64,000 bases of DNA from an uncultured Sulfitobacter sp. (GTDB taxonomy: Bacteria > Pseudomonadota > Alphaproteobacteria > Rhodobacterales > Rhodobacteraceae), in NCBI RefSeq assembly GCF_947502895.1, contig NZ_CANNBM010000009.1, forward strand, positions 11,304-75,303. Direction: 5' to 3'. The notes beneath the pieces were generated by a model, which made no database searches, was not told the DNA's origin, and saw only the letters and a list, made by a program, of their open reading frames with translations. Below are positions 44,636 to 54,008 of this stretch, piece after piece (position 1 is the stretch's first letter; every line of letters starts with the position of its first letter). The position numbers were made by a program, and so were the translations under genes.

Positions 44636-45408
44636 GCGCTTGCCGTCTCTGATGGAGCCTCTTTCGCCCCCGTCATGAATGCGACAGCATCCGACATGGT
44701 GTAGTCTTTGGGATTAATGACACACAACCGCTTACCCAAGCGGTGGACGTGGATGCGGTCGGCGACCTCGAATACATGGGGCATGTTATGGCTGATGAGA
44801 ATGATTGGAATACCGCGAGATTTCACGTCCTGAATGAGTTCCAGCACTTTGCGCGATTCCTTGACCCCAAGAGCCGCCGTTGGCTCATCGAGGATGATCA
44901 CTTTTGACCCGAACGCCGCAGCGCGCGCTACGGCGACACCTTGGCGTTGGCCACCTGATAATGTTTCGACGGCTTGATTTATATTCTGGATCGTCATCAA
45001 TCCCAACTCTGTCAGTTTTTCACGGGCCAGACGCTCCATCTCTGGCCGGTCAAGCTGGCGGAAAAGCGAGCCGCGGATGCCCGGACGGCGGATTTCACGG
45101 CCCATGAACATGTTATCCGCAATCGATAGTGCGGGTGACATGGCGAGCGTCTGATAGACGGTTTCGATACCGGCATCGCGGGCCTGAATGGGAGATTTGA
45201 AATTGATCTCTTTGCCTTCGAGGTAAACCTGTCCCTCGTCGGGGATCACCGCACCCGACACTGCTTTGATAAGCGAAGACTTCCCCGCACCGTTATCACC
45301 GATCACGGCAAGAATTTCACCTGGCATCAGGTCAAAGTCACAGTGATCCAGTGCCGTCACTTTGCCATATCGCTTAACAAGGCCGCGGCCTTTGAGAATA
45401 GGTTCCAT
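44632..45408 (-). CDS. frcA: Sugar ABC transporter ATP-binding protein (FrcA type)
   Basis: From the ATG at 45408 the protein has 258 residues, a single-ABC-domain size typical of FrcA rather than the duplicated RbsA type. Walker A is GDNGAGKSS (about 38-46), the signature is LSGGQRQGVAVARA and Walker B is VIILDEPTAALG. The frame is open far upstream into frcC, but that ATG overlaps the frcC stop by one base (TAATG) and begins the domain. It powers uptake with FrcB and FrcC. Confidence 0.9.
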   Translation of the reverse strand: MEPILKGRGLVKRYGKVTALDHCDFDLMPGEILAVIGDNGAGKSSLIKAVSGAVIPDEGQVYLEGKEINFKSPIQARDAGIETVYQTLAMSPALSIADNMFMGREIRRPGIRGSLFRQLDRPEMERLAREKLTELGLMTIQNINQAVETLSGGQRQGVAVARAAAFGSKVIILDEPTAALGVKESRKVLELIQDVKSRGIPIILISHNMPHVFEVADRIHVHRLGKRLCVINPKDYTMSDAVAFMTGAKEAPSETASA

Positions 45409-46448
45409 TATGCTGCTACCTTTCTGATCCACTGGTCCACTGCGACTGCTGCGATGATGAGCACGCCGATGAGCAGGTAAGTCCATTGTGCGTCCGCCCC
45501 CATGAGGCGCAGCCCAAGTGTGAACACCCCTACGATAAGCGCGCCGAAGAATGTACCGAGGATCGAGCCGCGCCCGCCAAAGAGCGAGATGCCTCCGATG
45601 ACCACAGCCGTGATGCTTTCGATGTTCAGAAGTTGTCCTGATGTGGGAGATACAGAGCCGATCCGCCCGATCAATGCCCAGCCTGCAAAGGCGCAAATCA
45701 GTCCCGCAACGGCATAGACGGAGATGATCGTTCCTTTGACATTGACGCCAGACAATTCCGCCGCGTCGGCATCATCACCCACGGCATAGACATGGCGACC
45801 CCACGCCGTATGGCGCAAGACGTAAGCCAGAACCGCTACAAGGACGACGAGAAAGACGACACCCACCGTAAAGACTGCGCCGCCAATATTAAACTTGGCA
45901 CCCAGCAGTTGCAGCAGCGGCGCGTTGTTTGCGATGTCCTGACTGCGAATGGTTTCATTCTTTGAGTAGAGAAAATTGGCGGCCAGCACGATCTGCCACA
46001 TGCCAAGCGTCACGATAAACGGCGGTAATTTCATCACCGCCACAAGCCAGCCGTTGACGTATCCGATGGCTGTGCCCGCCAGCAGACCGCACGCTACCGC
46101 CACCTCGACGGGCAAACCGTAGCGGAATGTGAACTGACCCATCACGACCGAAGAGATCACTGCGATTGCGCCCACACTCAGATCGATGCCTGCGGTCAGA
46201 ATGATCAATGACTGTGCAGCGGCAACGATGCCCACAATCTGCACCTGTTGAAGGATAAGGGTCAATGCGAAGGGAGAGAAGAATTTCGAGCCCAACAGAA
46301 GGCCAAAGACGACGATAGAGGCCACAAGCACAATCAAGGGCACAAGAGCGGGGTTGGTATGCAAAACGTGCTGAACCGTACCCATAAACCCGCGACGCGG
46401 ATCCTCGAATTTAGCGACCCCGTCCTTGGTGGTATCTGTGTTGGACAT
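45408..46448 (-). CDS. frcC: Sugar ABC transporter permease (FrcC type)
   Basis: The 346-residue BPD_transp_2-family permease has about eight to ten membrane segments, the ILTAGIDLSVGAI region and the late VIGGISLFGGRGSILGTFFGAL motif of ribose/fructose-class permeases. The ATG at 46448 is chosen because GGGAGG lies six bases upstream; a longer frame exists. It lies 80 bases after frcB, a spacing that leaves room for an attenuating hairpin as in other binding-protein-dependent operons. Confidence 0.9.
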   Translation of the reverse strand: MSNTDTTKDGVAKFEDPRRGFMGTVQHVLHTNPALVPLIVLVASIVVFGLLLGSKFFSPFALTLILQQVQIVGIVAAAQSLIILTAGIDLSVGAIAVISSVVMGQFTFRYGLPVEVAVACGLLAGTAIGYVNGWLVAVMKLPPFIVTLGMWQIVLAANFLYSKNETIRSQDIANNAPLLQLLGAKFNIGGAVFTVGVVFLVVLVAVLAYVLRHTAWGRHVYAVGDDADAAELSGVNVKGTIISVYAVAGLICAFAGWALIGRIGSVSPTSGQLLNIESITAVVIGGISLFGGRGSILGTFFGALIVGVFTLGLRLMGADAQWTYLLIGVLIIAAVAVDQWIRKVAA

Positions 46449-46528
46449 CTTATCCTCCCTTACCGTTGAAAAGGGGCGAACACCGCCGCCCCTTTTGTAA
46501 TCAAAACCCATTCAGGGCCGATGGGCGA

Positions 46529-47548
46529 TTAGCCCCAGCAGAGCTTGGTACCCTCTACGGTGTCGATGCTTTCGACACCGTCAACAGGCGTGTCCGTAAC
46601 CAGTGCAACACCTGTATCAAAGAAGTCCTTGCCTGGTGTCAAAGCGGGCTTGGTGCCGTCTTTGGCCCATGCGGCGATCGCTTCGATGCCCTTGGAGGCC
46701 ATCAAGAGCGGATACTGCTGGGACGTGGCACCGATGATGCCATCCTTGATGTTCGCAATGCCGGGGCAACCGCCATCGACAGAGACGATCAGCACGTCAT
46801 TCTCGCGCCCGATGGATTTCAGCGCCTCATAGGCACCCGCCGCTGCTGGCTCGTTGATGGTGTAGACCACGTTGATCATCGGATCTTTGGCCAGAAGGTT
46901 CTCCATCGCCTTGCGGCCACCCTCTTCGTTACCTGCGGTCACGTCGTTGCCAACAATACGCGGATCGGTCTCGTCCCCGTTTACGTTCGGGTCGGCCAGA
47001 TCAATGCCAAAGCCCTGCAGGAAACCCTGATCGCGCAGCACGCCAACAGTCGGCTGTGAAACGGCAAGGTCAAGCAATGCGATCTTGGCGTTTGCGGCTT
47101 CGTCACCGAGTTTGGCCGCAGCCCATTTGCCGATCAGCTCACCCGCGAGGAAGTTGTCTGTGGCGAATGTCGCATCAGCAGCATCAATCGGCGACAGGGG
47201 CGTGTCGAGCGCGATAACAACCAGACCCGCATCGCGTGCCTGCTGGACCGAAGATACAATGGATGATGTGTCGGACGGCGTCAGCAAAATGCCTTTTGCG
47301 CCGTCAGCGATGCATGTCTCAATGGCTGCGACCTGCGTTTCGTGGTCGCCGTCCACTTTGCCCGCGAAGGATTTCAGCGTCATGCCAAGCTCGGCCGCTT
47401 TGGCCTCTGCGCCCTCTTTCATCTTTACGAAGAAGGGGTTGGTGTCAGTCTTTGTGATCAAGCATGCCGTGATGCCGTGGCCATCTGCAAAAGCAGCGCC
47501 AGACAAAGTGGTAAATGCGACAGCCGTTGTTGCGAGTAGTTTTTTCAT
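46529..47548 (-). CDS. frcB: Sugar ABC transporter substrate-binding protein (FrcB type)
   Basis: The 339-residue periplasmic binding protein has a signal peptide (cleavage near GAAFADG) and a type I PBP fold: [39 protein letters not shown], and [16 protein letters not shown] at the hinge. It is very similar in pattern to FrcB, which binds fructose and some related sugars. It is the first gene of the operon and is divergent from the ROK regulator, with a candidate operator between them. Confidence 0.92.
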   Translation of the reverse strand: MKKLLATTAVAFTTLSGAAFADGHGITACLITKTDTNPFFVKMKEGAEAKAAELGMTLKSFAGKVDGDHETQVAAIETCIADGAKGILLTPSDTSSIVSSVQQARDAGLVVIALDTPLSPIDAADATFATDNFLAGELIGKWAAAKLGDEAANAKIALLDLAVSQPTVGVLRDQGFLQGFGIDLADPNVNGDETDPRIVGNDVTAGNEEGGRKAMENLLAKDPMINVVYTINEPAAAGAYEALKSIGRENDVLIVSVDGGCPGIANIKDGIIGATSQQYPLLMASKGIEAIAAWAKDGTKPALTPGKDFFDTGVALVTDTPVDGVESIDTVEGTKLCWG

Positions 47549-47643
47549 GAAGTCCTCCCAGACGTTTTCCGATTGATCGGAGACAGTTCCCGCATCTTGC
47601 GGAATTGGCTTGAGGTAATGCGATTCTCAACCTCACGTCAATA

Positions 47644-47668
47644 AATAAATAAACTTGATTTATTAATT
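47644..47668. promoter_or_regulatory. AT-rich palindrome between frcB and the ROK regulator gene
   Basis: AATAAATAAA (47644-47653) and TTTATTAATT (47659-47668) are imperfect inverted repeats (8 of 10 match) around CTTGA. AT-rich dyads of this kind are bound by ROK repressors such as Mlc and NagC. It lies 96 bases before the frcB start and 50 bases before the regulator start, well placed to control both. Confidence 0.55.
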
Positions 47669-47717
47669 CAATCTGCCACCTTCATTCCAGCACGATATGC
47701 ATGTAAGGCCTAAAGGT

Positions 47718-48908
47718 ATGGATGGGTCAAAGATCAGAAGTTTAAGTGGCGGCGTGAACCAGAGAGGGTTGCGCGACCACAACGAGAGGCTGTTGCTGTC
47801 TATGCTTCAGCGCAATGGCCCCATGCCGGGCAGTGATCTTGCGCGTGTCGCAGGTCTTTCGCCACAAACCGTTTCTGTCATTCTGAGAAAGCTGGAAAAG
47901 GACGGACTGCTCGCTCGTGGAACGCCGGTAAAAGGCAAGGTGGGCAAACCATCGGTGCCCATGGCGCTGGCTGCGGATGGTGCCTTCTCGCTCGGCGTAA
48001 ACATCGGCCGCCGCAGCGCCAAGATCGTCTTGATGGATTTTCACGGCACCGTACGCGATGAACGCAGCACACATTTTCAATACCCCCTTCCTGCCGATGT
48101 GTTTGAATTTCTCAGGCTGGCCAGCGAGGAGCTGATCCAAAGCCTCTCAGCCCCTTTGCAAGAGCGCATTTGCGGTATCGGTATCGCCGCTCCGTTCGAG
48201 CTTTGGAATTGGCATGAAATGGTGGGGGCCAGCGCAGAAGAGTTCTCTGCTTGGAAAGATATCGACTTCCACGCCGAGATTGCACATTTCTCCGACCTGC
48301 CCGTGCATATCGTCAATGATGCGACCGCCGCCTGTCGCGCAGAGCATATCTACGGCCGCGGCAAGGAGTTTCGTGACTATGCCTACTTCTTTGTTGCGGC
48401 GTTTGTCGGCGGTGGCATCGTGCTGAATAACTCAGTTTTCGAGGGGCATCAGGGCAATGCAGGTGCGCTGGGATCGCTGCGCAGTGTTGGCCCCAATGGC
48501 GAGAGCCGCCAGTTGATTGATATCGCTTCTATCCATCTGTTGGAGGCGCGCCTCGCCGAAGTCGGCCTTGACCCAAGTGGTCTCTGGAACAGCGACGATT
48601 GGGCCCCTTATGAACGTTATGTGGAGCCTTGGATCAGGCAAACAGCGCAAGAGCTGGCAAAAGCGGCGCTCTCTACATGCGCGGTCATCGATTTTGAAGC
48701 TGTCATGATCGATGGGGGCCTACCACCAGACGTTAAACAGACATTGGTAGAACGGACCCGCAGATATATCGCTAACCAAGATACCCGCGGTCTAATTCCC
48801 CCTCAAATCGAGGCGGGCACGATGGGCCGAAAAGCCCGCGAAATTGGTGCCGCTTGCGGTCCGATCTGGTCCCATTTCCTACTCAAATCAAACGCGGGTC
48901 TGTCTTAG
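47718..48908 (+). CDS. ROK-family transcriptional regulator, probable repressor of frcBCAK
   Basis: About 396 residues. An N-terminal winged helix (LRDHNERLLLSML... SDLARVAGLSPQTVSVILRKL, about 20-65) precedes a ROK sugar-kinase-like domain with DGGLPPDVKQT near the end. It lacks an obvious CxCGxxGC zinc motif, which many catalytic ROK proteins carry, so it is a regulator rather than a kinase. I use the ATG at 47718 because AAAGG sits just upstream; an ATG seven codons earlier has no ribosome site. Divergent from frcB, followed 48 bases later by the isomerase gene. Confidence 0.87.
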   Translation: MDGSKIRSLSGGVNQRGLRDHNERLLLSMLQRNGPMPGSDLARVAGLSPQTVSVILRKLEKDGLLARGTPVKGKVGKPSVPMALAADGAFSLGVNIGRRSAKIVLMDFHGTVRDERSTHFQYPLPADVFEFLRLASEELIQSLSAPLQERICGIGIAAPFELWNWHEMVGASAEEFSAWKDIDFHAEIAHFSDLPVHIVNDATAACRAEHIYGRGKEFRDYAYFFVAAFVGGGIVLNNSVFEGHQGNAGALGSLRSVGPNGESRQLIDIASIHLLEARLAEVGLDPSGLWNSDDWAPYERYVEPWIRQTAQELAKAALSTCAVIDFEAVMIDGGLPPDVKQTLVERTRRYIANQDTRGLIPPQIEAGTMGRKAREIGAACGPIWSHFLLKSNAGLS

Positions 48909-48956
48909 ATTGTCCGCACCGTAGAAACCATATCCAGACACCATTAAGGAAAAGAA

Positions 48957-49643
48957 ATGAAGCGCTCCCGCATCAACGAAATCATGTCACAAGCGGACGA
49001 CATGATACGTTCGTTCGGATTTTCGCTCCCGCCCTTCGCCTATTGGAGCCCTTCCGAATTTCAGGCACGCAAAAGCGCTGCTTCGGCGTTGATTGATGCG
49101 AGATGCGGATGGGATATCACAGACTACGGCGCAGGGGACTTCGACCAAATGGGGCTGTTCCTCTTCACCCTGCGCAACGGACGTCTTGCAGACCTGCGGC
49201 GGGGCAAAGGTATGTGCTACGCCGAGAAACTTCTGATATCGCGGCAGGATCAACTCAGCCCCATGCATACCCACGTCGAAAAAACAGAAGACATCATCAA
49301 CAGAGGCGGAGCTACTTTGGTGATCGAGCTTTTCGGCTCTGGCGATAAGGGAGATTTTTGCGCGGACAGGGGGGGACAAGTGCTTTGCGACGGCATCTTG
49401 CGGGACTTTCATGCGGGCGAAAAACTCAAACTCGCTCCCGGTGAAAGCGTGACATTGATGCCAGGGGACTGGCACGCCTTTTGGGCCGAAGGTGGTGATG
49501 TCTTGATCGGCGAAGTGTCCACAGTGAACGACGACCTCAACGACAATATTTTCCGCGAGCCGATTGGTCGCTTTGCCCAGATCGAAGAAGATGTTGCTCC
49601 ACTGCATCTGTTGGTGAGCGACTACGCCCTTTTACTGAAATGA
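48957..49643 (+). CDS. D-lyxose/D-mannose ketol-isomerase (cupin family)
   Basis: The 228-residue cupin enzyme has the metal site in SPMHTHVEKTEDIINRGG (two His and a Glu) and a further His in PGDWHAFWAEGG. The family interconverts D-lyxose/D-xylulose and D-mannose/D-fructose. Next to an FrcB-type transporter and its regulator, conversion of imported mannose to fructose is the most sensible role. It follows the ROK gene on the same strand, with AAGGAAAAG before the ATG. Confidence 0.85.
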   Translation: MKRSRINEIMSQADDMIRSFGFSLPPFAYWSPSEFQARKSAASALIDARCGWDITDYGAGDFDQMGLFLFTLRNGRLADLRRGKGMCYAEKLLISRQDQLSPMHTHVEKTEDIINRGGATLVIELFGSGDKGDFCADRGGQVLCDGILRDFHAGEKLKLAPGESVTLMPGDWHAFWAEGGDVLIGEVSTVNDDLNDNIFREPIGRFAQIEEDVAPLHLLVSDYALLLK

Positions 49644-49801
49644 TATCGTGTGAGTATGGTTTACAGGCGCTTGTCCGCTGCTACTCTGCCTCAGCAAAAT
49701 AGCAGTACGTAGGCAGTCAAGCTGTTCCAAATTGGAAAGCCGTTTCCAAGACCTCTCTTATTCCGAAGCGGTTTTGGTTCCACTCGTTTTCAATCGAAAT
49801 C

Positions 49802-50033
49802 TCAATCTTCCGCCGCTGCGATTACCTTGAGTCTATAACCTGTAGACCTGACGTCCAACCATCGCGCAGCGAACAGCTGCTTTTCGCCCTCGGTGCGTTT
49901 CACTGCAGATGCAGCATATGAAAAGCAGTCGTCGGTCACGCTGACCGCAAGGTTTGGAAAGTTCGCGTTGCCACCTCTCGCCTTCCGATTTGGCGGTGAT
50001 TTCGTTTGCAACCGCAGCGAACGGCAGCAAAGA
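49802..50033 (-). pseudogene. Possible remnant of a small secreted-protein gene truncated by the IS element
   Basis: Minus-strand frames next to the left IS end read LLPFAAVANEITAKSEGERW (like a signal-peptide cleavage region) in one frame. Another frame reads ASAVKRTEGEKQLFAARWLD, ending at 49802. No intact gene or start is visible. The pieces would join only with a frameshift and the 5' end would lie inside the insertion, so this is tentative. The rest of 49644-49801 holds nothing I can name. Confidence 0.3.
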
Positions 50034-50055
50034 GCTGATTGTGTTAAAAAAACTC
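50034..50055 (+). repeat. IS left terminal inverted repeat
   Basis: The sequence starts GCTGATTGTGTT, followed by seven A and CTC. Read inward it matches the right end except for one substitution and one extra A. Confidence 0.75.
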
Positions 50056-50125
50056 GCTGGTTTCAGCCTTTCCAAGTGAGTTATCGCCATGATTTTACTT
50101 GGACGTCTGTATGTCGACCACGGTG

Positions 50126-51494
50126 TTAGCCTGTGGCGGGCACCAACGGGTTGAGTTTGGCGAGTTTCCGAAGGTTTTGGGCGATTGCTACTAAGGTGAA
50201 TTCGTCTTGGACGCCACATGGGCCTCGTAATCGGAGCTTACCCAAGCCAAGGATTCGTTTGAGGTGTGCGAAGAGCATCTCGACTTTCTTCCGTCGGTTC
50301 TGCGCGATTTGATTGAACTCTGACGCTGTACATTGGCGGGGAAATTCCCGGACGATCTCATATTGCTCGCGGTGGATCGCGCGGGTGTCTGATTTGGTAC
50401 AGCAATTGGCTTTTAATGGGCAATCGATGCAATCGGATTGAAGGGCCCGGTATTTGCGCGCTTTCCATTCTTGCGCGTTCTAGGCGGGATCGGAATAGGT
50501 GCGCCGCGTATGCTTTATCTCTTTGCCGCCAGGACAGATGTGGCGATCATTCTCATAGTCCCATGTGAAGTCTGGTCCGGAGTATGTTCCATCAGTCCGC
50601 TCGCCCTCATCAAAGACGGGAATGAAGGGCAGGATCTTGCGTTTGAGTGCCAGCCAAACAGGATTGCCAGACAACCCGTAGGCCGTGTCCGCAGCAATCC
50701 AATTCGGCTTCAAGCCAAATATCTCTTCGGTCCGGTCGATCATCTTGCGCATGGCTCCAGCCTCGGCAGTCCTGTTGGAGCGGCTGGCATCCACATCAAC
50801 GATGATACTGTGGTCAGTATCGATCAGATTATTGGTGGAATACGCAAAGAATGCGGGGCCTTTGCGTGCGGCAGCCCATTGGCTGGCTGGATTGGCATGA
50901 GCAGTGAACTTGGGCTTTGTCGTAGCGGCCGCACCAAAGGCTTCGTCGTCCAGCGTGTCGAGATAGTCCCGCACCGCGCGTGGTGCATCGTTAGCGTCAG
51001 CCACACGGGCTTCCCAGCATTCAGGGTTGCTGGAGTTCTGTTTCTGGACATCAGCACTGATCAAGCTGGCATCCATGGCAAACCCCTGTCCGCCAACAAG
51101 GCCTTCTCGCACGTATCGCGCAACGGTCGTCTCGAACACGCGGCGCAACAGATCGCTTTCGCGGAACCTACCATACCGGTTCTTTGAAAAGCTGGAGTGA
51201 TCCGGGATCGGATCGTTTAAATCGAGACGGCAAAACCAGCGATAAGCGAGGTTCAGAGCGAATACCGAAGCAATATCCGATCAAAAGCATGCGGATGAGA
51301 AGCTCAGGATCAATCGAGGGGCGACCCGTGTGGCTGTAGAAATCCGACAGATGTTCGCGGATACTGCTCAGGTTTACGAACCAGTCGATCGACCGTAGCA
51401 GGTGATCTTGCGGGACATGATCCTCCAGAGAGAACTCATAAAACAGCGCCCCTTGCGCCTCCTGCTTTGGTCCCATCACCGCCAAATCCCCCAA
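50126..51494 (-). pseudogene. IS1182-family transposase, disrupted by a deletion frameshift and a nonsense codon
   Basis: The N-terminal part (51494-51168) contains FSLEDHVPQDHLLRSIDWFV and ends out of frame after GYCFGIRSE. The next part resumes in another frame with NLAYRWFCRLDLNDPIPDH and continues through GFAMDASLISADVQ (DDE Asp) and WIAADTAYG. A TAG at about 50480 then interrupts it, and the same frame goes on to KKVEMLFAHLKRILGL (DDE Glu) and AIAQNLRKLAKLNP, ending at 50126. About nine codons are missing at the frameshift by comparison with the usual family sequence. Clearly inactive. Confidence 0.85.
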
Positions 51495-51538
51495 TCAATA
51501 AAGGAATTGAGCCAGCGATTGACCCTTCGATCGAGCAA

Positions 51539-51559
51539 GAGTTTTTCAACACAATCAGC
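51539..51559 (-). repeat. IS right terminal inverted repeat
   Basis: On the minus strand it reads GCTGATTGTGTTGAAAAACT and then C, matching the left end. It lies 45 bases upstream of the transposase start. Confidence 0.75.
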
Positions 51560-51717
51560 CTTATCTGTAAATTCAATTCACTTGCTGCGTGCAATCGCAG
51601 CGCTAGAATTTCGGGGCGCGCAAAGAGAGCTGTGCTGTCATGCAGCGGAGAAACCGGTCATTCGACCTTTCTGCAGCGAAAGTAATCTCAGTGCTGTTCG
51701 ACGTTTGGGCTTTCTTC

Positions 51718-52254
51718 TCAATATTCGTCCGTATGCGATCCCAATACCGCTCTGTCACGCCGCAAAAAGCGCCAGAGATCATACACGTCCATGATCAGGC
51801 AGGCTGCTACAATGACGCCAAGGTCAAAACGTACATGTAGTCTTGGCGATGCCAGATCAGCCATATCAATAGTGGCGCCCAAGGGATCAGATGCGAAAGA
51901 GCAAGGATGCACTATTCCCAAACCCGAGACACCGCATGCGACAACAATCGTAGCGATGACGCCGGAGCTTGTGGTGATCCAGCTTCCATCTGTGATTAAT
52001 TGGTGTGATCCAAGCCACCACAGTAGATCGCCGAGGGCGAAATAGACGACCTCAACTGGATGAATGGCAGTACGACTGGACGCCTCGGAAAGATATAGAC
52101 CATTCATAATCAGGCCCACCCCGACGATGTGCGCAAACCCTGTCGGCCGGCCACCAAGAAAGCCTGAAACAGCTTCTGGCATCAAAATACACATAATACC
52201 GAAAGCCAGACAACTTGCTGCACTGAGGCGGAGCAAAAGTCTAAGGCTAGTCAT
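51718..52254 (-). CDS. Hypothetical multi-pass membrane protein
   Basis: The 178-residue protein has about four to five hydrophobic segments (e.g. SAASCLAFGIMCILMP, GVIATIVVACGVSGLGIV). It ends in a charged tail, WRFLRRDRAVLGSHTDEY. I do not recognise a family with certainty. It is divergent from the MarR-like gene at 52394 with a 139-base gap, so it may be that regulator's target. It lies between the IS and the regulator cluster in the accessory zone. Confidence 0.6.
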   Translation of the reverse strand: MTSLRLLLRLSAASCLAFGIMCILMPEAVSGFLGGRPTGFAHIVGVGLIMNGLYLSEASSRTAIHPVEVVYFALGDLLWWLGSHQLITDGSWITTSSGVIATIVVACGVSGLGIVHPCSFASDPLGATIDMADLASPRLHVRFDLGVIVAACLIMDVYDLWRFLRRDRAVLGSHTDEY

Positions 52255-52393
52255 CGTCGATCTGACCTTGCAAACAGTGCTGGCAACTAATTGGAGATAG
52301 CCTATCTTGGCAACAAAGCTTACAACTGGGGCTGCTCCGCGACCGGCACTGTGTCTGCTGATGTAGTCTGGCGCGCGTTGGATTTATCAAAGT

Positions 52394-52762
52394 GTGCTCG
52401 GCATTTTGCACGGTAAAGGTTACACTGAATTGACCGAGCCTCATCTGACATTTTTGGCCAGTCTTGACTGTGGCGCTACTCAAGCAAGCGCCGTTGCGCA
52501 GCGCTTAGGTGTGACACGGCAGGCAATCTATCGCACGACAACTGAAATGCAGAATGAGGGGTTTCTGCCACTGAAACCTGATCCTGTTCCGCGCAATCAA
52601 AAGAACATTGTCGTGACACCAAAAGGGGTGATTTTGGCAACCAATGCGCGGCAAGCCTTGGAAAAAGCAGAAACCGAATTTGCCAAGCGTGCAGGCTTTG
52701 ACAACTTAGACGAACTGCGGGGTATACTTAATCTGAGCTTGGGAGATTCGATCAAAACATAG
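52394..52762 (+). CDS. MarR-like winged-helix regulator
   Basis: The 122-residue protein has LTFLASLDCGATQASAVAQRLGVTRQAIYRTTTEMQNEGFL in its first 65 residues, a winged helix of the MarR type, and a short C-terminal helix. It starts with GTG directly after an in-frame stop, with no clear ribosome site, so the start is poorly fixed. It is shorter than typical MarR proteins (~140-150) and may lack the N-terminal dimer helix. Divergent from the membrane-protein gene. Confidence 0.72.
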   Translation: MLGILHGKGYTELTEPHLTFLASLDCGATQASAVAQRLGVTRQAIYRTTTEMQNEGFLPLKPDPVPRNQKNIVVTPKGVILATNARQALEKAETEFAKRAGFDNLDELRGILNLSLGDSIKT

Positions 52763-52783
52763 CTTCAGGTGAACGCCACAGCC

Positions 52784-53500
52784 CTAAAATTCCATGTATG
52801 TTGCGCGTTCAACATCCATTGCGGTTCGCCATCGCACGCGAAGCAAGAGCGAGCTTTCCGGAATACGCTGGTTCAGGACATCCGCTGAAATCATCCGGTC
52901 GGTGCGGAAGTAACGAAAACCTTTGCGTAGCTCACACCATGCCGCAAGAATGCGACCGCTATCCCTATAACCAAGCAAAATTGGCCAGATAACGCGCTGC
53001 GTGACGTCGCCAGCACTGCCACGATATTCTAGCGTCATTTTCCGATGCCCGCGAATAGCATTTCTCAGTATTGAAGAATTTACCATTTCTAGCGGTGAAG
53101 GAACGGGGGCTACGCTGGTTGCTGGTTCCAAGACGTGCGCCCTCAGGCGCTCGGGCACAACCACTTCGATCTTCGCAAGTAGGTTGAGAGCAGCTTTGGC
53201 GAGGTCAGGTTCACCTCGGCTTGCGACCCAATGCGCCCCAAGAACGGCGGCGTCCAACTCGTCTGACGTCAGCATTAACGGCGGCATGTCGAAGCCTTTT
53301 TCCAGTACATACCCCACACCAGCTTCTCCACGGATTGGCACACCTTGAGCCATCAGCGCAGAAATATCGCGATAAACAGAACGCTTGGATGACCCTAGCT
53401 CGTTGGCGATATGTTGTGCGGATATGGGTCCGCGCGCGAGGCGAAGAAGCTGGACAATTTCGAATAGCCGTTCCGCTTTCCGCAAATTTCGCACTCCCAT
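52784..53500 (-). CDS. YafY-type transcriptional regulator (HTH + WYL domain)
   Basis: The 238-residue protein has an N-terminal HTH_11 (RLFEIVQLLRLARGPISAQHIANEL, SSKRSVYRDISALMAQGVPI) and a C-terminal WYL domain (about 135-230: MTLEYRG, IWPILLGYRDSGRILAAWCELR, FRYFRTDRM). It is divergent from the GFA gene with a palindrome next to its own start. WYL regulators of this kind often control adjacent small detoxification genes. Confidence 0.88.
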   Translation of the reverse strand: MGVRNLRKAERLFEIVQLLRLARGPISAQHIANELGSSKRSVYRDISALMAQGVPIRGEAGVGYVLEKGFDMPPLMLTSDELDAAVLGAHWVASRGEPDLAKAALNLLAKIEVVVPERLRAHVLEPATSVAPVPSPLEMVNSSILRNAIRGHRKMTLEYRGSAGDVTQRVIWPILLGYRDSGRILAAWCELRKGFRYFRTDRMISADVLNQRIPESSLLLRVRWRTAMDVERATYMEF

Positions 53501-53514
53501 TCAATGCTGCCATG

Positions 53515-53527
53515 ATGCTGTCAGCAT
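53515..53527. promoter_or_regulatory. Perfect short palindrome upstream of the WYL regulator
   Basis: ATGCTG-T-CAGCAT lies 15 bases before the regulator start, in the 103-base gap shared with the GFA gene. It is well placed as an operator for autoregulation and GFA control. Confidence 0.45.
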
Positions 53528-53603
53528 GCCATATTTAGGTTGCCAGGCAAACATGTGAAGAACGCATATCTGACATGCCCATCTGACATAAAGAGAGATA
53601 ACC

Positions 53604-54008
53604 ATGATAAAGGGTAGTTGCTGCTGCCAAGCAGTCCAATTTGAACTGGCGAACGAACCGTCGTTTGTCGGCACGTGCCACTGTTCAAGGTGCCGTAAAG
53701 TTGGTGCGGGCGCCATTGCATTTGTGAGAAAGGAAGACCTCAAGTGGGTGACGGGTAAGGAAAGCGTGCAGGTGTTCCAACCGGCCGCCCCGTACATTTA
53801 TGAGCGGTGTTTTTGCAAAATCTGTGGCACGTCCTTAGGTGAAATACTGTCTACTGACGACAGTTTCCCAATCGCGGCAAACACCATCGATGGAAATCTA
53901 AGCCTGATCAACCAATCCCACGAATTCGTTGGTGAAAAGCCTTCATGGTACAAGATTTGTGATGATGCGCCTCAGAACGACGGGCATCCAGAAGGGGCTG
54001 GCACCTGA
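53604..54008 (+). CDS. GFA-family zinc protein (CENP-V/GFA domain)
   Basis: The 134-residue protein has the zinc-binding cysteine pattern of the family: CCC (6-8), CHCSRC (25-30) and CFCKICG (69-75). The prototype is glutathione-dependent formaldehyde-activating enzyme, but most family members have no proven activity. An AGAGAGATAACC region precedes the ATG. It is followed by a VOC-like fragment and a second, broken GFA gene, all on the same strand. Confidence 0.88.
   Translation: MIKGSCCCQAVQFELANEPSFVGTCHCSRCRKVGAGAIAFVRKEDLKWVTGKESVQVFQPAAPYIYERCFCKICGTSLGEILSTDDSFPIAANTIDGNLSLINQSHEFVGEKPSWYKICDDAPQNDGHPEGAGT

Larger units (their letters stand above)
50034..51559 (-). mobile_element. Degenerate IS1182-type insertion sequence
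   Basis: The ~1.5 kb element is bounded by near-perfect inverted repeats and contains one broken transposase gene on the minus strand. Transposase sequence motifs place it in the IS1182/IS5-like DDE group. No convincing target-site duplication is visible at the outer borders. The internal stop and frameshift mean it cannot move by itself. Confidence 0.8.

Noticed and set aside
45409..45696. Upstream extension of the ATPase gene frcA
   Set aside because: It lies inside frcC in another frame; the ABC domain begins at the ATG that overlaps the frcC stop.
49802..50219. An intact gene left of the IS element
   Set aside because: Two competing frames each show only part of a plausible protein, and the 5' end would run into the IS; kept only as a low-confidence remnant.
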